A stretch of DNA of 6,229 nt from Candidatus Methanomethylophilaceae archaeon (GTDB lineage Archaea > Thermoplasmatota > Thermoplasmata > Methanomassiliicoccales > Methanomethylophilaceae), in the NCBI GenBank assembly GCA_017475875.1, contig JAFVET010000123.1:1-6229 (forward strand). The letters run 5' to 3'. This document shows positions 1 through 5,390 of the stretch, one piece after another; the stretch's first letter is position 1, and every line of letters starts with the position of its first letter. A program made the position numbers and the translations under genes. The notes beneath the pieces are model-generated. The model was not told where the DNA came from and did not search any database. It saw nothing but the letters and a program-made list of their open reading frames with translations.

Positions 1-225
1 ATCTTCGACGTCTGCATCGAACTCGGAGGAACGGTCACCGGCGAGCACGGCGTGGGCATATCGAAGGCACCCAACTACATGAAGGAGAGGGCGTCCGAGA
101 TATCCTCGATCCGCGCCATCAAGAAGGCGATGGATCCCAAGAACATCCTGAACCCGGGCAAGGCCGACCAGTGGGAGGGGAGCATCCTCAGGAACCTGAG
201 GTACCCCTGTCCCGACTATATGTGA
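1..225 (+). CDS. FAD-linked oxidase, GlcD/D-lactate dehydrogenase type, C-terminal end (5' partial)
   Basis: Only the last 74 codons lie in the window, read in frame 1 to a TGA stop. The fragment carries two hallmarks of the C-terminal domain of the FAD-binding oxidase family (glycolate oxidase GlcD, D-lactate dehydrogenase): a GGTVTGEHGVG segment at residues 9-19 of the fragment, and the near-terminal KKAMDPKNILNPGK signature at residues 41-54. In this family the flavoprotein oxidises a 2-hydroxy acid such as D-lactate or glycolate to the 2-oxo acid and passes electrons to a partner. The N-terminal FAD-binding domain lies upstream of the window, so substrate specificity cannot be judged. A tail of about 20 residues after the NPGK motif, ending in CPDYM, is slightly longer than in many homologues. 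A terminator follows directly. Confidence 0.92.
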   Translation: MFDVCIELGGTVTGEHGVGISKAPNYMKERASEISSIRAIKKAMDPKNILNPGKADQWEGSILRNLRYPCPDYM

Positions 226-237
226 AACCTTAAGATC

Positions 238-262
238 GGGCGGCCTTCACGGCCGCCCTTTT
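238..262 (+). terminator. Hairpin terminator after the FAD oxidase gene
   Basis: An 8-bp perfect GC-only stem (GGGCGGCC at 238-245 pairing with GGCCGCCC at 251-258) closes a 5-base loop and is followed directly by TTTT at 259-262. It begins 13 bases after the upstream stop. It lies between two convergent genes and overlaps neither. The T-run is on the plus-strand side only, so it should mainly stop plus-strand transcription. Read from the minus strand the stem is intact but has no T-run behind it. T-rich stretches are known to end archaeal transcription; the role of the stem is inferred. Confidence 0.7.
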
Positions 263-263
263 A

Positions 264-953
264 TCACAGATAATAATACAGTTCTCCTGAAACATAGAAC
301 ATGTTTACCAGGAACTCCGCCGCGGCTACTGCGATGGCGACAGCCCACGGGGCGATGTTCCAACGAAGGATCTTCGAACCGTCCAGAGGAGGGATGGGTA
401 TCAGATTGAACACCGCCAACGCCGCGTTGAGCGACGCGAGGAGGTAGAAGAATATCACGACCGGGTTCCCGTTGGTCAACAGCGCACCGACGATGCCTAT
501 CGCGGCGAACACCATGTTCACGGCGGGACCCGCGATGCTCACCTGAGCGTTCGTCTTGTCGTCCATCATCCCCTGGATCATCACGGCTCCGGGGGCGGCG
601 AAGAGGAATCCCACGAAGGACATGACCAAAGTCAAAAGGAGACCTGCGGGGAACATCCTGAACTCCGACCAGAGCCCGTGCTTCTGTGCTACCAGCTTGT
701 GGCCGAACTCGTGCAACATGAAACTGATGACCACGAGGACCAACGACAGGCCGAAGAGCATGGCGTACGCCCCGATGCCCTCGCCGGCGACGCTCTCGAA
801 GTACGACAGAATGAACCTTCTGTTCCTGTACATTATCGTGAAGGCCAGGGACAGGACCAGGACCGCGACTGTGATGTGCAGAATCTCGGTCCTGCTGAAA
901 CGGGCCTTCCCATAACCAGGATTGACATGTATGGCGTTTCCGTTCCAATCCAT
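264..953 (-). CDS. M50 (site-2-protease-like) membrane metalloprotease
   Basis: This 229-residue multi-spanning membrane protein is a zinc peptidase of the M50/site-2-protease family, expected to cut substrates within or next to the membrane. The zinc-binding motif HEFGH is at residues 81-85, at the end of a hydrophobic helix. The second family motif, NLIPIPPLDG, at residues 183-192 supplies the third ligand, D191. Hydrophobic segments fall near residues 24-42, 60-80, 100-122, 137-160, 164-183 and 201-221, so the protein is little more than the catalytic core with no PDZ or CBS domain. The start is the only ATG in frame near the 5' end. It gives an N-terminus (GKARFSRTEILH) typical of archaeal members and sits about 25 bases from a TATA box, so the transcript is probably leaderless. 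The same frame stays open much further upstream, but that part is antisense to the neighbouring gene. It is divergent from the PP-loop gene and convergent with the FAD oxidase. The substrate is unknown. Confidence 0.93.
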   Translation of the reverse strand: MDWNGNAIHVNPGYGKARFSRTEILHITVAVLVLSLAFTIMYRNRRFILSYFESVAGEGIGAYAMLFGLSLVLVVISFMLHEFGHKLVAQKHGLWSEFRMFPAGLLLTLVMSFVGFLFAAPGAVMIQGMMDDKTNAQVSIAGPAVNMVFAAIGIVGALLTNGNPVVIFFYLLASLNAALAVFNLIPIPPLDGSKILRWNIAPWAVAIAVAAAEFLVNMFYVSGELYYYL

Positions 954-973
954 GCGCTTCCATGCGTGATAGG

Positions 974-981
974 TTATATAA
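974..981. promoter_or_regulatory. Palindromic TATA box shared by two divergent genes
   Basis: TTATATAA is its own reverse complement. Its centre (977.5) lies 24.5 bases from the minus-strand ATG at 953 and 25.5 bases from the plus-strand ATG at 1003. Archaeal TATA boxes are usually centred about 25-27 bases before the transcription start, so one box fits both genes as leaderless transcripts. No other AT-rich element is present in the 49-base gap. Promoter function is inferred from position and sequence. Confidence 0.7.
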
Positions 982-1002
982 TGTTCTGCAAATGGTCCTA
1001 CA

Positions 1003-2922
1003 ATGGAGCCTAAGAATCCCGCCAACGGCAAAGAGACCTGCAGATGGTGCGACACCTGCGGGACGCTGATTCTTGGAACAAGTTGCTCGGTCTGTAAAAG
1101 GGAAGGGCGTGAGTTCCAGATCAACAGCCCGGGCGACATACGGCCCTGCATGGGGGACAGCGTGACCCTGGTGCAGCGTCTGTTCGAGGATTCGTTCGGC
1201 ACATGCTCGCCCATCAATGGGAGGGGGATCTTCCTGAACAAGGTTCCCGGGGAGGACAGGACCGACGAGATCATTGCCCACGGGGCGATCATCGGCGTGC
1301 TCAGGTTCGACCTGAGAAACGATAGGATCGTCTTGGAGCTCAGACAACCGGGAGCCGTCCTCTTCGCCCCCGTGGCCGTGAAGAACGTGGTGCGTTTCGG
1401 AGGCATGTCCGGCCACCTCAAGGGGAAGACCATCCCAGGATCCAATGTATACGAGGTCAAAGGCGAGTTCTGCGAGGGGTCGCCGTTGATCCTTGTCAAG
1501 GGACAGAAGATCGGATGGGGGACCGCACTCGTCGGTTCCGACGAGATCCAATCCGCGGAGAAGGCGGTGAAGATAAAGAGCCTCGAATCCCCGGAACCGC
1601 TCGACATATCCCCGAACGCCGATCTACGGACGATGGTCGACTGCAACCGCGACCACATCAGATCGTTGGCACGCAGAGCCGTCAAGGAGATCAGGACCTT
1701 CGTGGAGAGCCCCAAATCCAAGGGTCTCCCTGTCACCGTATCGTTCTCCGGCGGCAAAGATTCGTTGGCCGCGTACGGACTCGCGTCCAAGGCATGCGAA
1801 AACATCACCCTCGTCAACATCGATACGGGGCTTGAATTCCCGAAGACCGTAGAATATGTGAACAGATTCTCGGAGAAATCGGACATACCTATCCTTACGG
1901 CGCACGGTGGGAACGGCTTCTGGGACAACGTGGACTCGTTCGGACCTCCGGCCAAGGATTTCAGATGGTGCTGCAAGGTATGCAAACTCGGCCCAGTCAC
2001 CGACCTCATCTCCGAAAAATATCCAAACGGGACCGTCACCGTCGAGGGTAACAGGTGGCTCGAGTCGTTCGCGAGGTCCGGCATCGGGTTCGTGTCGAGG
2101 AACCCGTTCGTCCCGAACCAGATCAACCTCAACCCCATCCGTTCGTGGAGGGCCGCGGAGGTGTGGACGTACATCCTGTGGGCAGGTCTTGACTACAATC
2201 CGCTCTATGACAGGGATTTCGAGAGGATCGGGTGCTACCTGTGCCCGTCGTGCCTCTCGAGCGAATGGAGGAACACGGGGAGGCTCCACCCGGACCTTTA
2301 CGACAGGTGGGAGAGGTATCTCAAGTTGTATTCCGACAAGAGCGGTCTGCCTCCCGAATACGTCGGCCTCGGGTTCTGGAGATGGAAGGCGATCCCCCCG
2401 AAGATGCAGAAACTCGCGGATGAACTTGGACTGGATCTGAAACCCAAACGCGAGCAGGGAGCGTCGATGGACATGGTCAAGGGCCTGTCGTCCTGTGCTG
2501 CAGGGGGGTATTCAGTCGAATCCGTGGTCCACTTGCCACAGAACCGCAGCCTGGACTACACGGGCGAGATGCTGAAGATGCTCGGCGACGTGAAATGCTC
2601 CGAGGAATACGGGATAGCCCTCCTCAGGACGCCGGTCGGTCGTGCTAAGGTCTTCGGAGGTGGACAGATCACGGTCACGTCCCCGGACCGCAGGAACGCC
2701 GACCGCCTGTTCCGCGACACGTTGAAAGCTGTTGTCCGCGCGAACATGTGCACATGCTGCGGGATCTGCGCCAAAAGCTGCAGGAGACATGCGATCACCA
2801 TCGACGAGGGTGTGCTCGTGGACGCCGCGAAATGCAACGGGTGCGGGAGCTGCTCATCGTCGTGCATGGTGCTGCACTACTACGACAAACTGATGCCCGA
2901 GGGCAGGATTCCACAATCGTGA
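1003..2922 (+). CDS. Zinc-ribbon/PUA/PP-loop (PAPS-reductase family)/2x[4Fe-4S] ferredoxin protein
   Basis: This 639-residue protein joins four modules. An N-terminal zinc ribbon has C16-x2-C19 and C28-x2-C31. A PUA-like RNA-binding domain at about residues 80-180 ends in an EGSPLILVKGQKIGWG segment. A PP-loop ATPase/PAPS-reductase-family domain at about 215-470 has SFSGGKDS at 247-254. A C-terminal ferredoxin has C583/C586/C589/C593 and C611/C614/C617/C621, enough for two [4Fe-4S] clusters. The PP-loop domain also has C323-C324 and C411/C414/C417, like the CC...CxxC cluster ligands of APS reductases. The C-terminal ECG(L/I)H motif carrying the catalytic cysteine of sulfonucleotide reductases is absent, and the loop is the ATP-using SGGKDS form. 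An automatic label of 'PAPS reductase' is therefore doubtful. Similar long proteins occur in methanogens and are, as far as I know, uncharacterised. ATP-dependent sulfur transfer to RNA is a plausible inference, not shown. The start ATG lies about 25 bases after a TATA box, so the gene is probably leaderless. Confidence 0.95.
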   Translation: MEPKNPANGKETCRWCDTCGTLILGTSCSVCKREGREFQINSPGDIRPCMGDSVTLVQRLFEDSFGTCSPINGRGIFLNKVPGEDRTDEIIAHGAIIGVLRFDLRNDRIVLELRQPGAVLFAPVAVKNVVRFGGMSGHLKGKTIPGSNVYEVKGEFCEGSPLILVKGQKIGWGTALVGSDEIQSAEKAVKIKSLESPEPLDISPNADLRTMVDCNRDHIRSLARRAVKEIRTFVESPKSKGLPVTVSFSGGKDSLAAYGLASKACENITLVNIDTGLEFPKTVEYVNRFSEKSDIPILTAHGGNGFWDNVDSFGPPAKDFRWCCKVCKLGPVTDLISEKYPNGTVTVEGNRWLESFARSGIGFVSRNPFVPNQINLNPIRSWRAAEVWTYILWAGLDYNPLYDRDFERIGCYLCPSCLSSEWRNTGRLHPDLYDRWERYLKLYSDKSGLPPEYVGLGFWRWKAIPPKMQKLADELGLDLKPKREQGASMDMVKGLSSCAAGGYSVESVVHLPQNRSLDYTGEMLKMLGDVKCSEEYGIALLRTPVGRAKVFGGGQITVTSPDRRNADRLFRDTLKAVVRANMCTCCGICAKSCRRHAITIDEGVLVDAAKCNGCGSCSSSCMVLHYYDKLMPEGRIPQS

Positions 2923-2934
2923 ACGTGCACGTTC
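2921..2934. promoter_or_regulatory. 14-bp perfect palindrome, possible operator
   Basis: GAACGTGCACGTTC is a perfect inverted repeat with no spacer. It begins inside the TGA stop of the PP-loop gene and is centred 31 bases upstream of the TATA-like box of the next gene. It has no T-run behind it and no loop, so it does not look like a terminator. Two-fold symmetry at this position fits a dimeric DNA-binding regulator, acting from upstream of the TATA box. The regulator is unknown. Confidence 0.4.
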
Positions 2935-2954
2935 GACCCGATACGGATATTATC

Positions 2955-2962
2955 ATTATATA
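2955..2962 (+). promoter_or_regulatory. TATA-like box for the PrsW-like membrane protein gene
   Basis: ATTATATA is centred 25.5 bases before the ATG at 2984, the same distance as between the box at 974-981 and the ATG at 1003. It is the last AT-rich tract in the 61-base gap and predicts a leaderless transcript, separate from the PP-loop gene upstream. Confidence 0.6.
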
Positions 2963-2983
2963 CGGGCCGAACATCACAGTTGC

Positions 2984-3706
2984 ATGGACTTCATGTTCGG
3001 TGCAGCCATGCTACTGGGAATAGCTCCGGCGCTGTTCTTCATGTTCCTGGTGGTCCGCAATTACACCTACCCGCGTGTAGAACAACCGTTCTTCAGCGAC
3101 CCGACGTTCTTCATGCTGTTCGTCGTGGGACTTGTGGCGGGATCCATCCTGTTCTTCGCCCTGACGGCATTCAAACTGGCGACGAACATAATCTACATGG
3201 CGCTGATGGCCGCGATAGAGATGATGGCCATACTCGTCGTGATGAACCTCAAACGTTTCAGGGGCGTCTCCGATTCTGTGTTCTACGGGTACGCGTTGGG
3301 TCTCGGGATGGCCAGCGGTCTCTCGACCGGTTTCTGCTTCACCATGGCCAGCATAGTGGAGTCCATCGACGTGAGCATCGTCACGCTACTGGTCATCTCC
3401 GTGTCCCTCACGCTGATCCTCGGGGCCTGCGGCACCAACGTGGGCGAGGGCATAGCGAGGAACCTGCCGATGCAGTACGTCCTGCAGGGTCTCCTCCCGC
3501 TCGTTGCGTTCCACATGGTGTTCACGGTCGTCCTCCACGGTGGGGACTGGGGCGGGGAAATAGTCTATTACGTCTGCCAGGCACTGATGCTCGTCCTGTC
3601 CGCGGTGTACTTCTATTACAACATGTACGTGAGGCTGCCGGGCGTCGTCCGCGACGTTCTGAAGATGCAGGGGATCAAGAGGGACGACATCCCTACGAGG
3701 AAATGA
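2984..3706 (+). CDS. Seven-helix membrane protein, PrsW-like and probably non-catalytic
   Basis: This 240-residue protein is almost entirely hydrophobic, with segments near residues 4-24, 41-62, 67-88, 98-122, 130-149, 165-184 and 193-213, and a short basic tail (KRDDIPTRK). No family is certain. The middle resembles the PrsW intramembrane protease family: a helix with AAIEMMAI at 76-83 in the place of the PrsW EExxK motif, then KRFRGVSDSVFYGYALGLGMASG at 90-112 (compare the family's DG-x-x-YG-x-x-x-G-x-GFA pattern), and histidines H177 and H185 in a late helix. Only one of the two glutamates (E79) is kept, the lysine is gone, and no glutamate stands in the second motif, so the catalytic apparatus looks lost. 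It could equally be an unrelated membrane protein. The ATG at 2984 is chosen for its distance from the TATA-like box. The 3' end overlaps the convergent zinc-ribbon gene by 91 bases. Confidence 0.85.
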   Translation: MDFMFGAAMLLGIAPALFFMFLVVRNYTYPRVEQPFFSDPTFFMLFVVGLVAGSILFFALTAFKLATNIIYMALMAAIEMMAILVVMNLKRFRGVSDSVFYGYALGLGMASGLSTGFCFTMASIVESIDVSIVTLLVISVSLTLILGACGTNVGEGIARNLPMQYVLQGLLPLVAFHMVFTVVLHGGDWGGEIVYYVCQALMLVLSAVYFYYNMYVRLPGVVRDVLKMQGIKRDDIPTRK

Positions 3707-4152
3707 GATCGGACCCGGTAACGACCGGGATGCGACTCGTACGCGATGCAATGGTCCAACATGGCTTTGAGGACCTTCTCCGCACGGTCGCCGACCACTT
3801 CCTCCACATCCTCCAAGGTGAATTCACCCTTGGCCTCGGTGAGCCCTTCCGCCAGAATAGTCAGCTTGGTCCTCTGGTCACGGCAGTGCTCGTAACGGTA
3901 GACCATCGTGGAATAGGGGTCTACGGAGGCGACCCTCGACCTTTTCTCGGCCGCGTCGCGGTCGTCGACCCCCATAGCCTGCGACAGGGCCTGACGGACT
4001 TCCTGCTGCGACTTCGACCTGAAGAGCACGGCCGAATCCTTGACCTCGTCCGAATAGTCGCAATATGGGCACGACGAGGTCGATTTCGAGAGATCGACGA
4101 TGCGGGGCCTTTTGCAAAGGGCGCATTGGATCAGCCCATACAAACGGATCAC
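3616..4152 (-). CDS. Zinc-ribbon / winged-helix protein, possible transcription-related factor
   Basis: This small cytoplasmic protein (178 residues from GTG) has an N-terminal zinc ribbon, C10-x2-C13 and C28-x2-C31. A charged linker follows, then a likely winged-helix domain at about residues 94-147 ending in GRYRV. The layout recalls uncharacterised haloarchaeal proteins that start MYAVVGC with a similar ribbon (DUF5817, from memory). A nucleic-acid-binding role is inferred. The start is uncertain. GTG at 4152 overlaps the pdaD stop as GTGA. TTG at 4143 gives an N-terminus MYGLIQC and has AGGTGATCC (4154-4146), a 9-base match to the complement of the 16S rRNA 3' end, at good spacing. The outer start is given here. 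It is last in the PAC2-pdaD operon. The C-terminal 30 residues lie antisense to the PrsW-like gene, look unlike the rest of the domain, and may be a read-through tail. Confidence 0.8.
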   Translation of the reverse strand: MIRLYGLIQCALCKRPRIVDLSKSTSSCPYCDYSDEVKDSAVLFRSKSQQEVRQALSQAMGVDDRDAAEKRSRVASVDPYSTMVYRYEHCRDQRTKLTILAEGLTEAKGEFTLEDVEEVVGDRAEKVLKAMLDHCIAYESHPGRYRVRSHFLVGMSSLLIPCIFRTSRTTPGSLTYML

Positions 4153-4154
4153 CT
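4146..4154 (-). promoter_or_regulatory. Strong Shine-Dalgarno sequence inside the pdaD/zinc-ribbon junction
   Basis: Read on the minus strand, AGGTGATCC matches nine consecutive bases of the complement of the conserved 16S rRNA 3' end. It overlaps the pdaD stop codon (4149-4151) and the possible GTG start (4150-4152). The AGG core is eight bases from a TTG codon at 4143. This favours TTG as the true start, or re-initiation coupled to pdaD translation. Confidence 0.5.
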
Positions 4155-4622
4155 GTAATCGGTGAAGACCAGGGCGGCGACGCAGCAACCGTAGTTGTCG
4201 AGTGGGATGGACAGCTCTTCCACGACGTAGTTGATCTCGCAGAACTCCACGTCCCTTATGTCCGACATCTCCTTCATCTTGCACTTCAGGATCTCCCTGA
4301 GGGAATCCGCGGATCCGTGGATGTGACCCTCCGCGACGTATCCGCCCTTGCCATCCTTACGGTAGGCGTAGGCGATGCCGGCAGCGATGGTCTCACCTTC
4401 GCACCCCCTCATCTGAGCGAGCACACAATGGGTGACCGCACCCATGGACATGGGCGTGCGTTCGACCTGCTCCACCCCTATGGGAAGGACGGACGACACC
4501 GCGACGAGGTTCTGCTCACCGATGCCTGCGGAGAGCAGCGCGCGGTCGAAGGCGTTGAGGTCCGACGTCATGCTGACAGCGGAACTGTGTGTGACGAAGA
4601 ATCTGCTTGGAACCAATTCCAT
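4149..4622 (-). CDS. pdaD: Pyruvoyl-dependent arginine decarboxylase
   Basis: This 157-residue protein is the archaeal enzyme that converts arginine to agmatine, for putrescine/spermidine synthesis and for agmatidine in tRNA-Ile2. Family features are visible: SRFFVTH at 6-12, DLNAFDRALLSAGIGEQNLV at 21-40, and the self-cleavage site VSSVLP at 42-47. By analogy with the Methanocaldococcus jannaschii enzyme, cleavage falls between S43 and S44 and turns S44 into the pyruvoyl cofactor of the alpha chain, leaving a short beta chain of 43 residues. E110 in the SLREILK segment is the likely counterpart of the catalytic glutamate. The length matches the usual range of about 155-165. The ATG is 4 bases after the PAC2 stop, and the TGA overlaps the next gene's possible GTG, so it is the middle gene of a tight operon. 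Nothing appears to be missing. Confidence 0.96.
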   Translation of the reverse strand: MELVPSRFFVTHSSAVSMTSDLNAFDRALLSAGIGEQNLVAVSSVLPIGVEQVERTPMSMGAVTHCVLAQMRGCEGETIAAGIAYAYRKDGKGGYVAEGHIHGSADSLREILKCKMKEMSDIRDVEFCEINYVVEELSIPLDNYGCCVAALVFTDYR

Positions 4623-4626
4623 GTTA

Positions 4627-5343
4627 TCAACCGTAGAACGGATACTCCGTGTCCTTGGAAGGCTGCGACTGTTCGATGCGCTTCTTTATCTCCTCGGCCT
4701 CGGCCTGCAGGGGCTTGTCCGATATCTTCAGTCCCCTGACGAGGCGGGACAGGGGCACGATCAACTCGGCCGCCGCTGCTGGATCGGGAACGTTCTGCAT
4801 CGCCGGTGACATGATGGCGACCACGTCTATACCTGCGGGAATTGCCTCGTACAGCAACGTACCGGTGGTTCCACGCACCATCCCGCTCGACATGACCGCC
4901 AACTTGGACTTGTTCATGAGGCGTTGGGAGTTGTGGCCGGAACCGCATATGACCATCTGGTCCTCGTCCGTGAACCTGGGCACGCCCTCGATACAGATCA
5001 CCTCGCGGCAGCCTTCGCCTTTGAGGTAGTCTACCAAGGCCATGGTCACGTCGTAGCAGTCTTCGGGTTTGGGGGAGTATTCGGAGAGGCACACGAGGAC
5101 GTCCCTTCCTTTGGAACCCCCCTTGTGCGCATGGATGCGTACGGGCGGATACGCGCTCCCGCCGGAGATGTAACAGTACGGAGGCATGCCTGACCCAGAC
5201 ATCCCCGCGACGACGGGCATCTCCATCTGGGAGACGTAGTAGTTGGCGATGATCGTACTCACCAGACCTACGCTCGGGAACCCGATGATGGCGATCGGGT
5301 CCGTGAGTCCAGAACTGCAATACCGGACGATGTTCACATCCAT
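4627..5343 (-). CDS. PAC2-family proteasome assembly chaperone/activator with C-terminal HbYX
   Basis: This 238-residue protein belongs to the PAC2 family, whose archaeal members (PbaA/PbaB) act with the 20S proteasome in assembly or gating. The N-terminus has the family pattern IAIIGFPSVGLVSTIIANYY at 18-37, and the middle has VICIEGVP at 115-122 and GTTGTLLYEA at 158-167. A charged helix at 209-225 leads to a flexible tail that ends FYG. This is an exact hydrophobic-Tyr-X motif at the last three residues, the docking signal used by PAN, the eukaryotic 19S ATPases and PbaA to insert into alpha-ring pockets. It is the first gene of an operon with pdaD (4-base gap) and the zinc-ribbon gene. 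The ATG at 5343 lies about 24 bases from an AT-rich box, suggesting a leaderless transcript. Whether it is PbaA- or PbaB-like in function cannot be settled here. Confidence 0.95.
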   Translation of the reverse strand: MDVNIVRYCSSGLTDPIAIIGFPSVGLVSTIIANYYVSQMEMPVVAGMSGSGMPPYCYISGGSAYPPVRIHAHKGGSKGRDVLVCLSEYSPKPEDCYDVTMALVDYLKGEGCREVICIEGVPRFTDEDQMVICGSGHNSQRLMNKSKLAVMSSGMVRGTTGTLLYEAIPAGIDVVAIMSPAMQNVPDPAAAAELIVPLSRLVRGLKISDKPLQAEAEEIKKRIEQSQPSKDTEYPFYG

Positions 5344-5357
5344 GGACCCTGCATACC

Positions 5358-5372
5358 AAATAAGATAATAAT
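5358..5372. promoter_or_regulatory. AT-rich promoter element shared by PAC2 operon and M16 gene
   Basis: An uninterrupted A/T-rich tract with a single G lies in the 47-base gap between divergent starts at 5343 (-) and 5391 (+). The midpoint of the starts (5367) falls inside it. Read on the minus strand it gives ATTATTATCTTATTT, and on the plus strand AAATAAGATAATAAT. Both are acceptable TATA-like sequences about 24-25 bases from their ATG. Which six to eight bases bind TBP in each direction cannot be decided by eye. Confidence 0.55.
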
Positions 5373-5390
5373 GGATTTCTATTCAGCCCC

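Noticed and set aside
247..1551. 434-codon minus-strand open frame
   Set aside because: It overlaps both the M50 and PP-loop genes in another frame, with arginine-rich, low-hydrophobicity sequence typical of a shadow frame in GC-rich DNA.
954..2174. Upstream extension of the M50 reading frame on the minus strand, open for another 407 codons
   Set aside because: It is antisense to the well-supported PP-loop gene, shows no M50 or other recognisable domain, and lies beyond the predicted promoter of the protease gene.
1003..2922. Naming the PP-loop protein as a phosphoadenosine phosphosulfate reductase
   Set aside because: The C-terminal ECG(L/I)H nucleophile motif is absent and the loop is the ATP-using SGGKDS form, so the reaction should not be assumed from the superfamily name.
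2921..2934. The GAACGTGCACGTTC palindrome as a transcription terminator of the PP-loop gene
   Set aside because: It has no loop and is followed by GACCCG, not a T-run. A protein-binding site is more likely.
3714..3729. Hairpin CCCGGT-AACG-ACCGGG just after the PrsW-like stop, considered as a terminator
   Set aside because: The stem is only 6 bp, no T-run follows on either strand, and it lies inside the zinc-ribbon coding sequence.
2980..4158. 392-codon plus-strand open frame
   Set aside because: It is one frame off the PrsW-like gene and then antisense to the zinc-ribbon gene. The composition is rich in Arg, His, Gly and Pro without any motif.
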